Source: Gammaproteobacteria bacterium (GTDB taxonomy: Bacteria; Pseudomonadota; Gammaproteobacteria; UBA4575). From it: a stretch of DNA of 64,000 nucleotides. Below are positions 7,138 through 18,431 of the stretch, one piece after another. The translations under genes were made by a program, and so were the position numbers. The notes under the pieces were generated by a model. It saw only the letters and a list, made by a program, of their open reading frames with translations. It had not been told where the DNA came from and ran no database searches. The first letter of the stretch is position 1. Each line of letters begins with the position of its first letter. The DNA lies in the NCBI GenBank assembly GCA_026713925.1, contig JAPONM010000047.1, positions 1-64,000 of the forward strand, in the 5' to 3' direction.

Positions 7138-8586
7138 TCAATCTTCTTCAGGCATAACAACAAACTCGGGATATGCCTCGATACCCAGTTCAGCCACATC
7201 TTGACCCAGATCCTCGACCTCCAGCGAGATTCGTGCTCCAAGCGTCTTGTCAATTATCAGCCATGCCAACCCTGAGACACTAAATACAAAAGCACCAATT
7301 GCAAGAATTCCGATAACCTGTACCAATAGATTGCCTCCAGCTGCAATACAGACTGCCAAGGTCCCCCAAATACCTGCAAATAAATGAGCCGGGACAGCAC
7401 CTACTACATCGTCAATCTTCAATCGCTCCATAAGCTTCAAGCCAACAACACATATGGAACCACCTACTGCGCCAATAACTATAGCCCAATAGTGCTCTAC
7501 GATATCGGGTCCGGCAGTAATAGCAACCAGTCCCCCTATGGCTCCATTTAAGCCAGCAAGGAGATCAATTCGGCCCAAAATAGGCCGCGATAAACTAATG
7601 GCAGCCATTACGCCTGCTGCTGCTGCAAGATTTGTATTGGAAAGAATATTACTAATCGCAACCGCGTCAACTGCACCACCTAAAGCAAGTTGCGAACCAC
7701 CATTAAAGCCAAACCAGCCTAACCAAAGAATAAATACGCCAAGTGTCACAGCCGGTACATTTGATGGAGGAGTAACCTTTACAGTGCCATCCTTACGAAA
7801 CTTACCTTTTCGTGCTCCAACAATAAGAGTACCCGCGAGTGCTGCCCAACCACCAGTAGAGTGAACAATAGTTGAACCTGCAAAGTCTTGAAAACCCATA
7901 TCAGAAAGCCACCCACCTCCCCAAGTCCAAGAGCCGATAATTGGATAGATGAATGCTGTCAGTACAATGATAAAAACGAAAAATGACCATAGTTTTACCC
8001 GCTCTGCCAAAGCTCCAGACACAATTGAAGCAGTGGTCGCTACAAAAACCATCTGGAAAAACCAGTCCGACATGACAGAATAGCCATTCTCAATAACGGC
8101 AGGAGCAGCACTTTCATTGCCTTCAAGGAGCGCAATCTCGTCACTGGATACACCGTATAAGAACTGGAACGAGCCAAACCAATCGCTTGCATCAACTCCT
8201 ACATACATAATGTTATAGCCAATTAGGTAAAAGGTGAGCCCAGCGATAGAGTAAAGCCCTATATTTTTAAGGCAGATAACAGATGCATTTTTGGTGCGCA
8301 CTGAACCAGATTCAAGCATGGTAAAGCCAGCGCACATCCACATCACAAGTACACCCCATATGAGAAACGAAAAGGTGTTCAAAACAAATTGTGCTTCACT
8401 GTCCAAGGCGGCACGCGCTACAGGTAGGCAAAGCATTACGAGTAATACAACTGCAAGCCCGCCAATGCCAATTTTACGCCACATGAGATGCGGCTTGCCT
8501 CGCTGACTCAAGTTAAGTCGATCTAGGCTATTGCCACTACAAATAAAATTAAATGTCTGCCTGATGGCATCGGTTCCAATTTGCAC
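7138..8586 (-). CDS. amt: Ammonium transporter (Amt family)
   Basis: The product is 482 residues with about eleven membrane helices. A cleavable-type signal (MWRKIGIGGLAVVLLVMLCL, residues 35-54) precedes the pore domain. Pore features include FAGSTIVHSTGGWAAL with the first twin-His and VPAHLFAGIWG with the second. It imports ammonium across the inner membrane. No glnK is adjacent. The start used is a GTG at 8586 with an AGGAG ribosome-binding site 9 bp upstream; the internal ATG at 8484 would begin directly at the signal sequence but lacks a good site. It could supply nitrogen or recapture ammonia released by the amidase encoded further right (inference). Confidence 0.9.
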   Translation of the reverse strand: MQIGTDAIRQTFNFICSGNSLDRLNLSQRGKPHLMWRKIGIGGLAVVLLVMLCLPVARAALDSEAQFVLNTFSFLIWGVLVMWMCAGFTMLESGSVRTKNASVICLKNIGLYSIAGLTFYLIGYNIMYVGVDASDWFGSFQFLYGVSSDEIALLEGNESAAPAVIENGYSVMSDWFFQMVFVATTASIVSGALAERVKLWSFFVFIIVLTAFIYPIIGSWTWGGGWLSDMGFQDFAGSTIVHSTGGWAALAGTLIVGARKGKFRKDGTVKVTPPSNVPAVTLGVFILWLGWFGFNGGSQLALGGAVDAVAISNILSNTNLAAAAGVMAAISLSRPILGRIDLLAGLNGAIGGLVAITAGPDIVEHYWAIVIGAVGGSICVVGLKLMERLKIDDVVGAVPAHLFAGIWGTLAVCIAAGGNLLVQVIGILAIGAFVFSVSGLAWLIIDKTLGARISLEVEDLGQDVAELGIEAYPEFVVMPEED

Positions 8587-8867
8587 GTGTGTGGACTCCT
8601 AAGTTTGTTTATCAACAAAAAGGCAAAATATTATTTGAGAAATTACAGGTAACTAAATCTATGAACGTCTTGCATTGCCGTAGCGTGTTTGGAAATCACC
8701 CCATTTTTTATTTGGTCACATGCTTTTCGCTACACCCTGTAGTGAATATTTTCAGAGATTCTCTTGATACTCATTCCTCTTTGAATATCACAAAACCACG
8801 CCCGATTAGGCCAAGGCCTGCAGTGTTTTGCATCTCCAAAGGTACAATCAACAGGATGTCCCAGAGG

Positions 8868-9050
8868 TTACTCCTCTGACTGTGTCTTTTCTTGCCTGAT
8901 TCGCTCATAAATTTCTTCGCGATGTACTGCTACAGTACGTGGCGCATTGACACCTACGCGAACCTGGTTCCCCTTCACACCCAACACAGTGACTGTGACA
9001 TCATCCCCTATCATCAACGTTTCACCAACTCTCCTAGTCAAAATCAGCAT
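8868..9050 (-). CDS. csrA: Carbon storage regulator CsrA
   Basis: The product is 60 residues, the usual length. The sequence starts [20 protein letters not shown] and ends with IYERIRQEK, the classic CsrA beta-strand core and helix, with the RNA-binding N-terminal LILTRR and the [10 protein letters not shown] region. It binds GGA-containing hairpins in mRNA leaders to control translation. It lies downstream of alaS and lysC on the same strand, the standard gammaproteobacterial order. Confidence 0.97.
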   Translation of the reverse strand: MLILTRRVGETLMIGDDVTVTVLGVKGNQVRVGVNAPRTVAVHREEIYERIRQEKTQSEE

Positions 9051-9186
9051 TCCCAGTCTCCTACATAGTCCGTTTTATATGAATCTAACCCAATGCACGA
9101 TCCGAGCAACTCATTTCAGTCATGCTCCTGGGTTTCACCTCAGTTTTCTTCCTTACTAAAGCTGCTTCGCCTTTTCACATCATGCG

Positions 9187-10428
9187 CTACTGAGTATCTT
9201 CCACTCCTATTTCCTGGTCCAGCTCAAATGCCTCATGCAATACACGCACACCGAGCTCCAAGTATTTTTCCTCAATCACGACAGAAATTTTAATCTCCGA
9301 AGTCGAAATCATCCTGATATTGATCTTTTCCTGCGCCAATGCTGTAAACATTCTACTCGCAATTCCGGCGTGAGACCTCATTCCTACGCCTACTAACGAC
9401 AATTTTACAATATTCGGATCACCCCCTACCTGGCCACCCCCAATATTTTTTAAAGTATTATCAATAACTTTCATTCCCTTAGTATAGTCGTTTCTATGTA
9501 CTGTAAAGGTAAAGTCTGTAGTCCCGTCCGAGCCTACATTCTGTACAATCATGTCTACTTCAATATTTTCATCTGCAATCGGACCCAAAATATGGGCCGC
9601 AACGCCCGGTTGATCCGGTACTCCCTTGACCGTCAACTGAGCTTCATCACGATTAAAAGCGATTCCTGATACAAGTGGATCTTCCATGCTATCTTCCTCA
9701 AAAGTAATTAAAGTCCCAGGGCCCTCTGCAAAAGTGGAGAGTACCCTGATCGGCACATCATACTTGCCGGCAAATTCCACCGCTCGAATTTGCAAAACTT
9801 TGGATCCAAGGCTTGCCATTTCAAGCATTTCTTCAAAGGTAATACGAGCCAAACGTCTTGCATTCGGCTCAACCCGCGGATCAGTTGTATAGACACCATC
9901 CACATCTGTATAGATTTGGCACTCATCTGCCTTAACCGCAGCAGCTAATGCTACAGCGGTAGTATCAGACCCGCCACGACCCAATGTCGTAATGTTACCT
10001 TCACTGTCTATCCCCTGAAACCCTGCAACTACAACGACATAACCTGCATCCAGTGATCTTTTAAGACGTACTGCGTCGATACTTTTGATCCGTGCTTTAT
10101 TAAACTTGTTATCCGTTCGAATATCGAGTTGCGCACCTGTAGAAGATACTGCTGCACACTCACGCCGTTGTAACGCCATAGCAAGCAATGCAATTGTGAC
10201 TTGTTCACCAGTAGATAGTAAAACATCGAGTTCACGTCCGTGTGCAATTTGTCCCTGAATCTCATTCGCCATACCCATCAGACGATTGGTTTCACCGCTC
10301 ATGGCAGACACCACTACTACCACTTTGTGACCCTGATTGCGGGTTGTAGCCACTTTTTCAGCAACATGTTCAATGTGTCCAATAGAACCTACTGAAGTCC
10401 CCCCATACTTTTGCACAATCAATGCCAT
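9187..10428 (-). CDS. lysC: Aspartate kinase
   Basis: The product is 413 residues, typical of the monofunctional lysine/threonine-sensitive type. The kinase domain begins MALIVQKYGGTSVG and holds the GRGGSDTTAVALAAA and TDVDGVYTTDPR motifs; two ACT domains occupy about residues 265-405 (KGVPDQPGVAAHIL; VGVGMRSHAGIASRMFTALA). It phosphorylates aspartate in the first step of lysine, threonine, methionine and diaminopimelate synthesis. It sits between alaS and csrA. Confidence 0.95.
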   Translation of the reverse strand: MALIVQKYGGTSVGSIGHIEHVAEKVATTRNQGHKVVVVVSAMSGETNRLMGMANEIQGQIAHGRELDVLLSTGEQVTIALLAMALQRRECAAVSSTGAQLDIRTDNKFNKARIKSIDAVRLKRSLDAGYVVVVAGFQGIDSEGNITTLGRGGSDTTAVALAAAVKADECQIYTDVDGVYTTDPRVEPNARRLARITFEEMLEMASLGSKVLQIRAVEFAGKYDVPIRVLSTFAEGPGTLITFEEDSMEDPLVSGIAFNRDEAQLTVKGVPDQPGVAAHILGPIADENIEVDMIVQNVGSDGTTDFTFTVHRNDYTKGMKVIDNTLKNIGGGQVGGDPNIVKLSLVGVGMRSHAGIASRMFTALAQEKINIRMISTSEIKISVVIEEKYLELGVRVLHEAFELDQEIGVEDTQ

Positions 10429-10557
10429 GCTTCAAAACCGCTCCAGAGCAGGCCTCCATTTAATAATCGTGACGAAATACTAGCATGCATTCAGCTACAT
10501 TCATGCGTTATACAACAGAAAAAATAACCCAGATTTCCATTTTCTGATCAGGCTACA

Positions 10558-13167
10558 CTATGACAGCTGCTGTAAATTTTCACGTACCCAGTCTGGAACA
10601 GATTGCAAGGCTGTACCCAGCGCACTAGGTTTGTTCCCCCCTGCCTGAGCCATGTCATCCCGACCTCCACCTTTACCGCCTACCTGCACAGCTACAGCAT
10701 TAACAAGATCGCTGGCCTTGATGCGATGGGTCTGATCATTGGTTACACCAGCAACCAAGCTTACTTTCGAGTCCTTGAATGTACCTAAAACAATCGCAGA
10801 ACTACCAAGCCTATGCTTTAACTGGTCTACCATACTGCGCAATGCTTTCAGGTCTGCTCCTTCAATGGTACAGGCCAGCACCTTGATGCCATCGACTTCT
10901 ACTACGTGATCTACCAAATCACTTCCGGCCTGCGAAGCAACCTTAGCCTTAAGCCGGTCAAGCTCCTTTTCAAGTAAGCGATTTTGCTCCAGAAGCTGTG
11001 AAATTTTTTCTCTAACCCTGCCCTTCGATACTTTAAGCAGACTTGCAATGCCCGCAATCTGATTTTCATTTTTCTGGACCCAGCCCATCGCTGACTCACC
11101 TGTCATTGCTTCAATACGTCGGATTCCCGAGGCAATACCTGATTCAGAAATGATTTTGAATGCACCTATGTCACCTGACCGTTCCACATGAGTACCTCCA
11201 CATAATTCCAGCGAAAAATCACCAATAGAAAGCACTCGCACATCACGTCCATATTTTTCGCCGAATAAGGCTACAGCACCTGCACCTAGCGCTTGATCCT
11301 TCGGCATGATCTTCGCCTTTACCGTTGAATTTAACCTGATCTGATGATTGACAACATCTTCTATCCTGTCCAGTTCTTCTGCACTGACTGGTGCATTATG
11401 TGAGAAATCAAAACGCAATCGGTCCGGCGCTACCAGAGACCCTTTTTGCTGTACATGTGTTCCAAGCACTTGACGCAATGCGGCATGCATCAGATGAGTT
11501 GCAGAGTGATTGAGTACAGTTGCCTGCCTACGTGTAGCACTCACTTCTGCCTGCACATGATCACCAACCTTAAGGCAACCTGATACAAGCTTGCCACTAT
11601 GCACATGTGCGCTGCCCAGTCTTTGCGTATCGACTACCTGAAATTGTGCCAGATCATTCGTCAGTGTTCCTTGGTCCCCCACCTGTCCTCCTGACTCGGC
11701 ATAAAAAGGGGTTTTCTCCAAGATGATGCTTCCGGATTCACCTTCCGAGATCACCTTTACTGGTTTGTTTTCTACAAAGACTTCCTGTACAGCAGCCTGA
11801 TCCTGTATACAGCCATAGCCTGTGAACACCGTAGCAGTATGTACCACCGGTAGAGCATCATATTCCGAATCGAAATGACTTGCTTGTCTACCACGTTCAC
11901 GTTGTAACTCCATATGCTTTTCAAAGCCTGCAATATCCACCTTCAGTTGCTGTTCGCGTGCTATATCTGCCGTTAAATCACAGGGAAAACCATACGTATC
12001 ATAAAGCTTGAAAGCCGTTTCACCAGATATAGTGTTTCCAGACAATTTTTCAATATCTTCCTGGAGAATACGCATGCCCTGAATGAGCGTATCGCTAAAC
12101 CGCTGTTCTTCTTGCTCCAGAATTCCTTGCACCTTCAAACTGGAATCCACTAATTCTGGACAAGTTGTGCCCATGCCCTCTACAAGAGGCTGTACCAGTC
12201 TGTAAAAAAAAGGTCCTTCTATACCCAGTTTGTTTCCATGCCGAGCAGCTCGTCGAATGACACGTCGCAGCACATACCCCCTACCTTCGTTCGAGGGTTG
12301 CACTCCATCAACAATCATGAAAGCACATGCGCGAATGTGGTCTGCAATGACTCGCAGAGAAGGCATAGTGGTATCCGTCACCTTGGCTATATCTGCAGCA
12401 GCGCTTATGATGCCAACAAACAAATCTGTCTCGTAGTTGTTCGTAACACCCTGCAAAACTGCTGCTAAGCGTTCAAGACCCATGCCCGTGTCGACAGAGG
12501 GTGCTGGTAGGTTGGAAAGTACGCCTTGCTTATCACGCTCGTACTGCATGAAGACGAGGTTCCATATTTCTGTGTAGCGATCACCCTCCTGCCCGAACGT
12601 GCCAGGCGGGCCACCCGGCATATCTTCTCCATAATCATAAAATACTTCCGTACAGGGACCACAAGGTCCTGTATCGCCCATTGTCCAGAAGTTATCGTCT
12701 GTACCAATGGATGAAAATCTTTGGGCATTTACACCGATATCGTTTAACCAGATATCTGCCGCCTGCTTGTCTTCCTGATATACAGTCACCCATAGGCGAT
12801 CTTCAGGAAGCTCTATAACCTTGGTAAGGAAATCCCAGGCATAATGAATTGCTTCTTGCTTGAAGTAATCACCGAAGCTGAAGTTGCCCAGCATTTCAAA
12901 AAACGTATGGTGTCTAGCAGTATAGCCTACGTTTTCCAGATCATTATGCTTGCCCCCTGCCCTGAGACAGCGCTGACTGGATGCCGCACATGAATAGCCT
13001 GGTGACTCCTTGCCAAGAAAAACATCCTTGAACTGCACCATGCCAGCATTGGTAAACAGCAATGTTGGATCATTAGCAGGCACCAGGGGGGCTGATGGCA
13101 CAACCTCGTGCCCGTGCTGCTTAAAGAAATCTAAAAATGCACTACGAATCTCAGCGCTGCTTTCCAT
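10558..13167 (-). CDS. alaS: Alanyl-tRNA synthetase
   Basis: The product is 869 residues, full length. The class II catalytic domain begins with [20 protein letters not shown] and contains [12 protein letters not shown] and [16 protein letters not shown]. The editing domain shows the zinc-site [11 protein letters not shown] and [13 protein letters not shown] motifs, and a C-terminal Gly-rich C-Ala domain carries [16 protein letters not shown]. It charges tRNA-Ala and clears mischarged Ser/Gly. recX lies 33 bp upstream on the same strand. Confidence 0.97.
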   Translation of the reverse strand: MESSAEIRSAFLDFFKQHGHEVVPSAPLVPANDPTLLFTNAGMVQFKDVFLGKESPGYSCAASSQRCLRAGGKHNDLENVGYTARHHTFFEMLGNFSFGDYFKQEAIHYAWDFLTKVIELPEDRLWVTVYQEDKQAADIWLNDIGVNAQRFSSIGTDDNFWTMGDTGPCGPCTEVFYDYGEDMPGGPPGTFGQEGDRYTEIWNLVFMQYERDKQGVLSNLPAPSVDTGMGLERLAAVLQGVTNNYETDLFVGIISAAADIAKVTDTTMPSLRVIADHIRACAFMIVDGVQPSNEGRGYVLRRVIRRAARHGNKLGIEGPFFYRLVQPLVEGMGTTCPELVDSSLKVQGILEQEEQRFSDTLIQGMRILQEDIEKLSGNTISGETAFKLYDTYGFPCDLTADIAREQQLKVDIAGFEKHMELQRERGRQASHFDSEYDALPVVHTATVFTGYGCIQDQAAVQEVFVENKPVKVISEGESGSIILEKTPFYAESGGQVGDQGTLTNDLAQFQVVDTQRLGSAHVHSGKLVSGCLKVGDHVQAEVSATRRQATVLNHSATHLMHAALRQVLGTHVQQKGSLVAPDRLRFDFSHNAPVSAEELDRIEDVVNHQIRLNSTVKAKIMPKDQALGAGAVALFGEKYGRDVRVLSIGDFSLELCGGTHVERSGDIGAFKIISESGIASGIRRIEAMTGESAMGWVQKNENQIAGIASLLKVSKGRVREKISQLLEQNRLLEKELDRLKAKVASQAGSDLVDHVVEVDGIKVLACTIEGADLKALRSMVDQLKHRLGSSAIVLGTFKDSKVSLVAGVTNDQTHRIKASDLVNAVAVQVGGKGGGRDDMAQAGGNKPSALGTALQSVPDWVRENLQQLS

Positions 13168-13200
13168 ATCAGTCCTGCCTTGTCGCGATATTTCTTATCC

Positions 13201-13608
13201 CTAAACTTCACATACTGTCTCAGCAGCTGAAAATGCTGTTAAGGTTCTTTTGATTATATCACTGGTGAATCCGCGGGCATGAAGGTAGCGTGTGCGTTTA
13301 GCCTGCTCCTTTACTGTCACGCCTGCAGCTTGCGTATCAAATTTTTTCTTGTATGCCCTGCAGGCAACCTGCAGCCAGACCTGGTCATTGAAATCGACAT
13401 AGGTGTTAATCAATCGACTTGAAACCCCTCGCTCCTGTAATTCCAGCTTGATGCGCAAAGGCCCAAAGCCGCGTTGGGATCGGAAATAAACATAGCTCTG
13501 TGCATACCGTGCATCACTTTGCAAGCCTTCATTCTCCAAACTGTCCAGTATTGTATCTATATCAGCCAGCGAGAATCCCCTAGCTTTCAGTTTCTTAGAG
13601 AGTTCCAA
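13201..13608 (-). CDS. recX: Regulatory protein RecX
   Basis: The product is 135 residues from a TTG at 13608. It has the repeated three-helix RecX units (LKARGFSLADIDTILDSLEN; YFRSQRGFGPLRIKLELQERGV). The same frame is open upstream and encodes ALSLLARREHTR just before the TTG, a conserved RecX N-terminal motif, so the true start is almost certainly further up, before about 13645. No ATG, GTG or TTG is available there before the frame runs into recA, so a rare codon such as CTG may be used. It inhibits RecA filament activity and follows recA closely. Confidence 0.88.
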   Translation of the reverse strand: MELSKKLKARGFSLADIDTILDSLENEGLQSDARYAQSYVYFRSQRGFGPLRIKLELQERGVSSRLINTYVDFNDQVWLQVACRAYKKKFDTQAAGVTVKEQAKRTRYLHARGFTSDIIKRTLTAFSAAETVCEV

Positions 13609-13663
13609 GCGAGTGTGCTCTCGCCTGGCAAGCAGGCTTAATGCAGTGTCCCGTATTGAGTGC

Positions 13664-14713
13664 TCAGGCTTCAGTGGTTTCGGTCCCTTCTATATCTTCT
13701 GTCTGCAGACCGGGCTTGCTCACATGCGGCATTAGTTTCTCACGCAACCTTGCCTCAATCTCATCTGCAACCTGTGGATGTTCTTTCAGCCAAGTGCGTG
13801 AATTTTCCTTCCCCTGTCCAATACGTTCCCCATTGTAGCTGTACCAGGCACCTGCTTTCTCAACGATTTCATTATCAACACCCATGTCAATGAGTTCACC
13901 CATTCTTGAGATACCTTCGCCATACAGAATCTCGAAGTCTGCTTTTTTGAAAGGTGGTGCTAATTTGTTTTTTACTACCTTTACACGTGTCTCATTACCC
14001 AGGATCTCATCTCTCACTTTGATAGCACCTACACGGCGAATATCTAGCCGCACTGATGCATAGAATTTCAATGCATTGCCGCCCGTCGTTGTTTCCGGAT
14101 TTCCAAACATAACCCCAATTTTCATGCGGATTTGGTTAATGAATACCACCATGGTGTTTGAGCGTTTGATGTTAGCGGTCAGTTTACGCAAAGCCTGAGA
14201 CATCAGCCGAGCCTGCAAACCCATGTGTGAGTCTCCCATATCCCCCTCAATCTCTGCACGCGGCGTCAAAGCTGCTACTGAATCCACGACCACAATGCTG
14301 ACTGCACCGGAACGCACCAGCATATCCGTAATTTCCAGTGCCTGTTCACCGGTATCAGGCTGTGAAATAAGCAAATCATCCACATCAACACCAATTTTCT
14401 CTGCGTAGACCGGATCCAATGCATGCTCGGCATCAACAAATGCCGCTGTTCCTCCCTGTTTCTGGCACTCTGCGATAACCTGCAGGGTCAGCGTAGTCTT
14501 ACCTGAAGACTCCGGTCCATAAACTTCAGTGACTCGTCCTTTAGGAAGACCACCAATGCCTAGCGCAACATCCAAAGCCAGTGAACCTGTAGAGATCACC
14601 TCTATATCGCGCGTAGCAGAGGAATCACCGAGACGCATCACCGCCCCTTTACCGAATTGCCTTTCTATCTGACCTAGTGCTGCTACCAGCGCCTTTTTTC
14701 GATTTTCGTCCAC
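13664..14713 (-). CDS. recA: Recombinase RecA
   Basis: The product is 349 residues, the standard length. Walker A is GPESSGKT at 66-73; the Walker B region ([20 protein letters not shown]), the L2 loop ([16 protein letters not shown]) and the acidic C-terminus are present. It forms filaments on ssDNA for recombination and activates SOS by promoting LexA and S24 repressor cleavage, which is relevant to the repressor in the conjugative element at 4239. recX overlaps or nearly abuts its end. I looked for a standard LexA box upstream and did not find a clear one. Confidence 0.98.
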   Translation of the reverse strand: MDENRKKALVAALGQIERQFGKGAVMRLGDSSATRDIEVISTGSLALDVALGIGGLPKGRVTEVYGPESSGKTTLTLQVIAECQKQGGTAAFVDAEHALDPVYAEKIGVDVDDLLISQPDTGEQALEITDMLVRSGAVSIVVVDSVAALTPRAEIEGDMGDSHMGLQARLMSQALRKLTANIKRSNTMVVFINQIRMKIGVMFGNPETTTGGNALKFYASVRLDIRRVGAIKVRDEILGNETRVKVVKNKLAPPFKKADFEILYGEGISRMGELIDMGVDNEIVEKAGAWYSYNGERIGQGKENSRTWLKEHPQVADEIEARLREKLMPHVSKPGLQTEDIEGTETTEA

Positions 14714-14889
14714 AGCCCACTCCAGATGTTTTCTAAATCAATTTGCATTAATCTCCAGGAATTACTACCTGTTATCAGTAAATTAATTCCCCATTTTCCG
14801 CACTCTTGCCCGGACAAAGCAGTCCTATTATATCGATATGCATATCCATCCGAAACAGGCCACCGAATATGACCAGCTTGAATTAGCCT

Positions 14890-15390
14890 CTATTCCCCGT
14901 ATTGACTTATCAGATGGGTAACAGCCGAGATTGCACTCCATTCGCGAATTGCAGCGCGGTCCCCACCGAATGCATGATGTATTGTACATGGAGGCTGATC
15001 TTGTTTTACAGTTGATATGTATACCGTACCTATCGGCTTGACTGAACTGCCCCCAGTAGGTCCAGCTATACCGGTAATCGAGACAGCTATATCCGCATTA
15101 CTGTTGCGAAGAGCTCCTAGCGCCATTTGTTCAGCAACTTGCATGCTCACTGCACCATGTCTGTCCAAAGCTTCAGGTTGTACACCCAGTATCCTGATTT
15201 TTGATTCATTGCTGTAAGTCACAAAACCACACTCAAACCACCTGCTACTCCCTGCAAAAGCAGTCATCCACTGTGCAAGCATCCCTCCAGTACAGGATTC
15301 AGCTGTTACCAACCTGAGCCCCTTACCAATCATCTTCTGTGCAAGCACATCCAATAACTGTTCCATTTCTGAGGAAGTCATGTCGAACAT
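14890..15390 (-). CDS. pncC: CinA C-terminal family nicotinamide-nucleotide amidohydrolase
   Basis: The product is 166 residues, the stand-alone PncC/CinA C-terminal domain. Motifs are LVTAESCTGGMLAQWMT near the N-terminus with the catalytic Ser, FVTYSNESKIRILGV, and VSITGIAGPTGGSSVKPIGT. The family deamidates NMN to NaMN in the pyridine nucleotide cycle. It sits between recA and mutS, a common location, divergent from mutS. Confidence 0.93.
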   Translation of the reverse strand: MFDMTSSEMEQLLDVLAQKMIGKGLRLVTAESCTGGMLAQWMTAFAGSSRWFECGFVTYSNESKIRILGVQPEALDRHGAVSMQVAEQMALGALRNSNADIAVSITGIAGPTGGSSVKPIGTVYISTVKQDQPPCTIHHAFGGDRAAIREWSAISAVTHLISQYGE

Positions 15391-15440
15391 TTTGGTGACT
15401 TTATGCTGTCTAAATATTTATTCTTGGTTAGACTCTCATC

Positions 15441-17996
15441 ATGGTCGCACGTCCTCCAGCAAAACACACCCCCATGATGCAACAGTATTTGCGCTTTAAA
15501 ACTGATTATCCTGACATGCTGTTGTTTTACCGTATGGGTGATTTTTTTGAACTCTTTTTCGAAGATGCAAAACATGCTGCCAAGCTACTGGATTTAACAC
15601 TAACTTCTCGCAACAAAAATGCCGCTGATGAAATACCCATGGCAGGTGTGCCCGTACACTCTGTAGAAAACTACCTGATAAAATTATTGCGCCATGGCGA
15701 ATCAGTCGTGATCTGTGACCAGACTGGCGATCCCACAAGCAGTAAAGGTCTAGTGGAACGCAAGATCACTCGTATTATTACACCCGGTACAATTACCGAA
15801 AATGCACTGCTGGAACACAGCCGAGAAAATTACCTTTTGGCAGTCTGTAAGGCCGGGCAATCTGCAGGATTAGCCTATCTGGACTTAAGTTCGGGTAGAT
15901 TCATATTGCAGACATGTCAAAGCCTTCAGGAACTTTCAAATGAGGTTGAACGTATACAACCTGCTGAAATCCTGGTACCCGAAGATGCCACGATCACATT
16001 CAAAAAGACATCGGTAGTACGGCGATTACCAGCCTGGCATTTTGAAAGTGAAAGTGCAACGACAGCCTTATGCAAGCAATTCTCTACTCGCAATTTGAGC
16101 GGTTATGGATGCGACGAGCACCCCTTGGCGATTGCTTCTGCTGGTGCCGTACTTCAGTACGTGAAGGATACACAAAAATCGGCATTGCCCCATATTGATG
16201 GACTGAAAGTACATAAAAATGATGAACACATACTGGTTGACAGCATCTCAAGAAACAACCTTGAGATAGAACGATCTACGCGTGGACAAAAAACAAACAG
16301 TTTGATAGGCGTACTTGACAAAACAGCCTCAACTATGGGTGCCCGTCAATTACGTTTGTGGTTAAACCAACCAATCCGTATCCAATCTACCCTTCTGAAA
16401 AGGCATGCTGCAATAAAACAACTCATAGAGCTTGATGAACTCGCTGCCTTGCACAGTCTGCTGTCCCAAGGGAACGATATTGAACGCATACGCAGCCGCA
16501 TCGCATTACAAACTGCACAACCAAGAGACCTGGATGCACTGCGTGAAACGTTGAACATAATTCCACCAGTTCGCGAAGCGCTCATCCCCTATAGCGAAGA
16601 ACTGTTACAAGAGTGCTCAGATATGTTCGATCAGCATGAAGTACTCGCCTCTACCCTAGCCCATGCGCTAAAGGATCAACTGCCTGCAATAATTCGTGAT
16701 GGTGGCGTAATCAAATCAGGATTTAATGAAGAACTGGACCGGTTGCGCAGTTTAAGTGATTGCGCCAATCAGTATCTTGTTGAAATGGAACAGCAGGAAA
16801 AGGCCACAACACAGATTCCATCACTGAAAGTTGCCTACAACCGCGTACACGGATACTACATAGAGATTTCCCGCAATCACGTACACCTTGTACCAAAATA
16901 CTACATCCGCAGACAAACCCTGAAAAATACAGAGCGGTACACGACTCAGGAATTAAAGCGTTTTGAGGATGAAGTGCTAAGTGCCAAGGAACGAGCCCTT
17001 AGGTGCGAGAAACACCTATATGAAAAATTGCTGGCAGACCTGATCAAAGAACTAGGCACCATCCAGCGTTGCGCTCATGGTCTTGCACAACTGGACGCGC
17101 TTGTCACGCTTGCAGAACGTGCGAAAACCCTGAACTACGTACAACCGGAATTCACAACAGAAAGCAGTATCCATATCAAACAGGGCAGACATCCAGTGAT
17201 TGAGCAGGTCCAGAATGAGTCCTTCACTGCAAATGACACAGTACTCGACCCACAGCACAAAGTGTTATTGATTACTGGCCCGAACATGGGTGGAAAATCC
17301 ACGTATATGCGCCAAGTTGCATTAATCACATGGCTGGCTTACACAGGAAGCTTCGTCCCTGCCGCAGCTGCTACAGTTGGCCCTGTTGATGCAATCTACA
17401 CACGTATTGGTGCTTCGGACGACTTGAGTTCTGGACATTCAACATTCATGGTTGAAATGACTGAATCCGCCAACATTCTCAATAATGCAACCTGTAACAG
17501 CCTAGTGCTTATGGATGAAATTGGCCGTGGCACTAGTACTTACGATGGACTTTCGCTGGCCTGGTCATGTGCTGAACATCTAAGCACTGTAAACAAGTGC
17601 TATACCCTATTTTCCACACATTACTTTGAGCTTACACAGCTGCCGGAGTTCCACGATAACATTCACAATGTGCACATCGATGCTGTTGAACATGAAGACA
17701 AAATCATTTTTTTGCACGCATTGAAGGACGGTCCTGCAAACCAGAGCTATGGAGTACAGGTTGCCCGGCTTGCAGGGATACCAAAATCTGTCATAGCCAA
17801 TGCCAAGTTAAGACTGAAGCAACTGGAGTTGTCTAATTATCAGAAAGACAATCAAGACTGTGACCTGCAGTTGGGACTTCCTTTGGAAGAGCACCAGAAT
17901 CCTCCAGTGCTCGAATATTTAATGGGGATCGACCCTGATGATTTGAGCCCCAAGGATGCGCTCGAAATATTGTATAAGCTCAAGGAGCTTTCCTAG
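15441..17996 (+). CDS. mutS: DNA mismatch repair protein MutS
   Basis: The product is 851 residues. The mismatch-reading domain has the [14 protein letters not shown] motif (Phe-Phe-Glu in place of the more usual Phe-Tyr-Glu). The ATPase domain has [35 protein letters not shown] and [22 protein letters not shown]-terminal extension runs to [10 protein letters not shown]. It recognises mispairs and loops and recruits MutL. It is divergently transcribed from pncC and followed by fdxA. Confidence 0.98.
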   Translation: MVARPPAKHTPMMQQYLRFKTDYPDMLLFYRMGDFFELFFEDAKHAAKLLDLTLTSRNKNAADEIPMAGVPVHSVENYLIKLLRHGESVVICDQTGDPTSSKGLVERKITRIITPGTITENALLEHSRENYLLAVCKAGQSAGLAYLDLSSGRFILQTCQSLQELSNEVERIQPAEILVPEDATITFKKTSVVRRLPAWHFESESATTALCKQFSTRNLSGYGCDEHPLAIASAGAVLQYVKDTQKSALPHIDGLKVHKNDEHILVDSISRNNLEIERSTRGQKTNSLIGVLDKTASTMGARQLRLWLNQPIRIQSTLLKRHAAIKQLIELDELAALHSLLSQGNDIERIRSRIALQTAQPRDLDALRETLNIIPPVREALIPYSEELLQECSDMFDQHEVLASTLAHALKDQLPAIIRDGGVIKSGFNEELDRLRSLSDCANQYLVEMEQQEKATTQIPSLKVAYNRVHGYYIEISRNHVHLVPKYYIRRQTLKNTERYTTQELKRFEDEVLSAKERALRCEKHLYEKLLADLIKELGTIQRCAHGLAQLDALVTLAERAKTLNYVQPEFTTESSIHIKQGRHPVIEQVQNESFTANDTVLDPQHKVLLITGPNMGGKSTYMRQVALITWLAYTGSFVPAAAATVGPVDAIYTRIGASDDLSSGHSTFMVEMTESANILNNATCNSLVLMDEIGRGTSTYDGLSLAWSCAEHLSTVNKCYTLFSTHYFELTQLPEFHDNIHNVHIDAVEHEDKIIFLHALKDGPANQSYGVQVARLAGIPKSVIANAKLRLKQLELSNYQKDNQDCDLQLGLPLEEHQNPPVLEYLMGIDPDDLSPKDALEILYKLKELS

Positions 17997-18085
17997 TAGT
18001 ATTCAGCCAATGTGCATGCCCGCCTGACTATGTTACTTCATACCTTTATTTCAACTTGGTAATTTATTTATCTGGAATAGATCTG

Positions 18086-18409
18086 ATGACATTTGTAGTA
18101 ACGGAATCCTGTATAAAATGTAAATACACCGAATGTGTTGAAGTGTGCCCTGTGGATTGTTTTCATGAAGGGCCGAATATGCTGGTCATAGATCCCGAGG
18201 ACTGTATTGACTGCGCCATGTGCGAACCCGAGTGTCCGGTTAATGCCATAGTCAGTGAAGATGATCTGACCGAAACACAGCTTGAGTTCCTGTCACTGAA
18301 TGAACAGCTTGCATCAAAATGGCCCGTCATTACAAGCATGATATCGGCACCCGAAGATGCGGAGAAATGGAAATCTGTAGTGAATAAACGTGATTATTTG
18401 GAGGAATAG
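18086..18409 (+). CDS. fdxA: 7Fe ferredoxin FdxA
   Basis: From the ATG at 18086 the product is 107 residues, the exact family length. The N-terminus [20 protein letters not shown] and the [16 protein letters not shown] motif supply the cysteines for one [3Fe-4S] and one [4Fe-4S] cluster. An upstream in-frame TTG at 18056 would add ten residues that are not part of the family, so I reject it. It is an electron carrier downstream of mutS, a frequent arrangement. Confidence 0.95.
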   Translation: MTFVVTESCIKCKYTECVEVCPVDCFHEGPNMLVIDPEDCIDCAMCEPECPVNAIVSEDDLTETQLEFLSLNEQLASKWPVITSMISAPEDAEKWKSVVNKRDYLEE

Positions 18410-18431
18410 CTCTCCAAAAAAGCCGTGAAAG

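Noticed and set aside
14714-14880. Possible LexA box upstream of recA
   Set aside because: CTG and CAG half-sites occur but not with the right spacing for a standard CTGT-N8-ACAG site.
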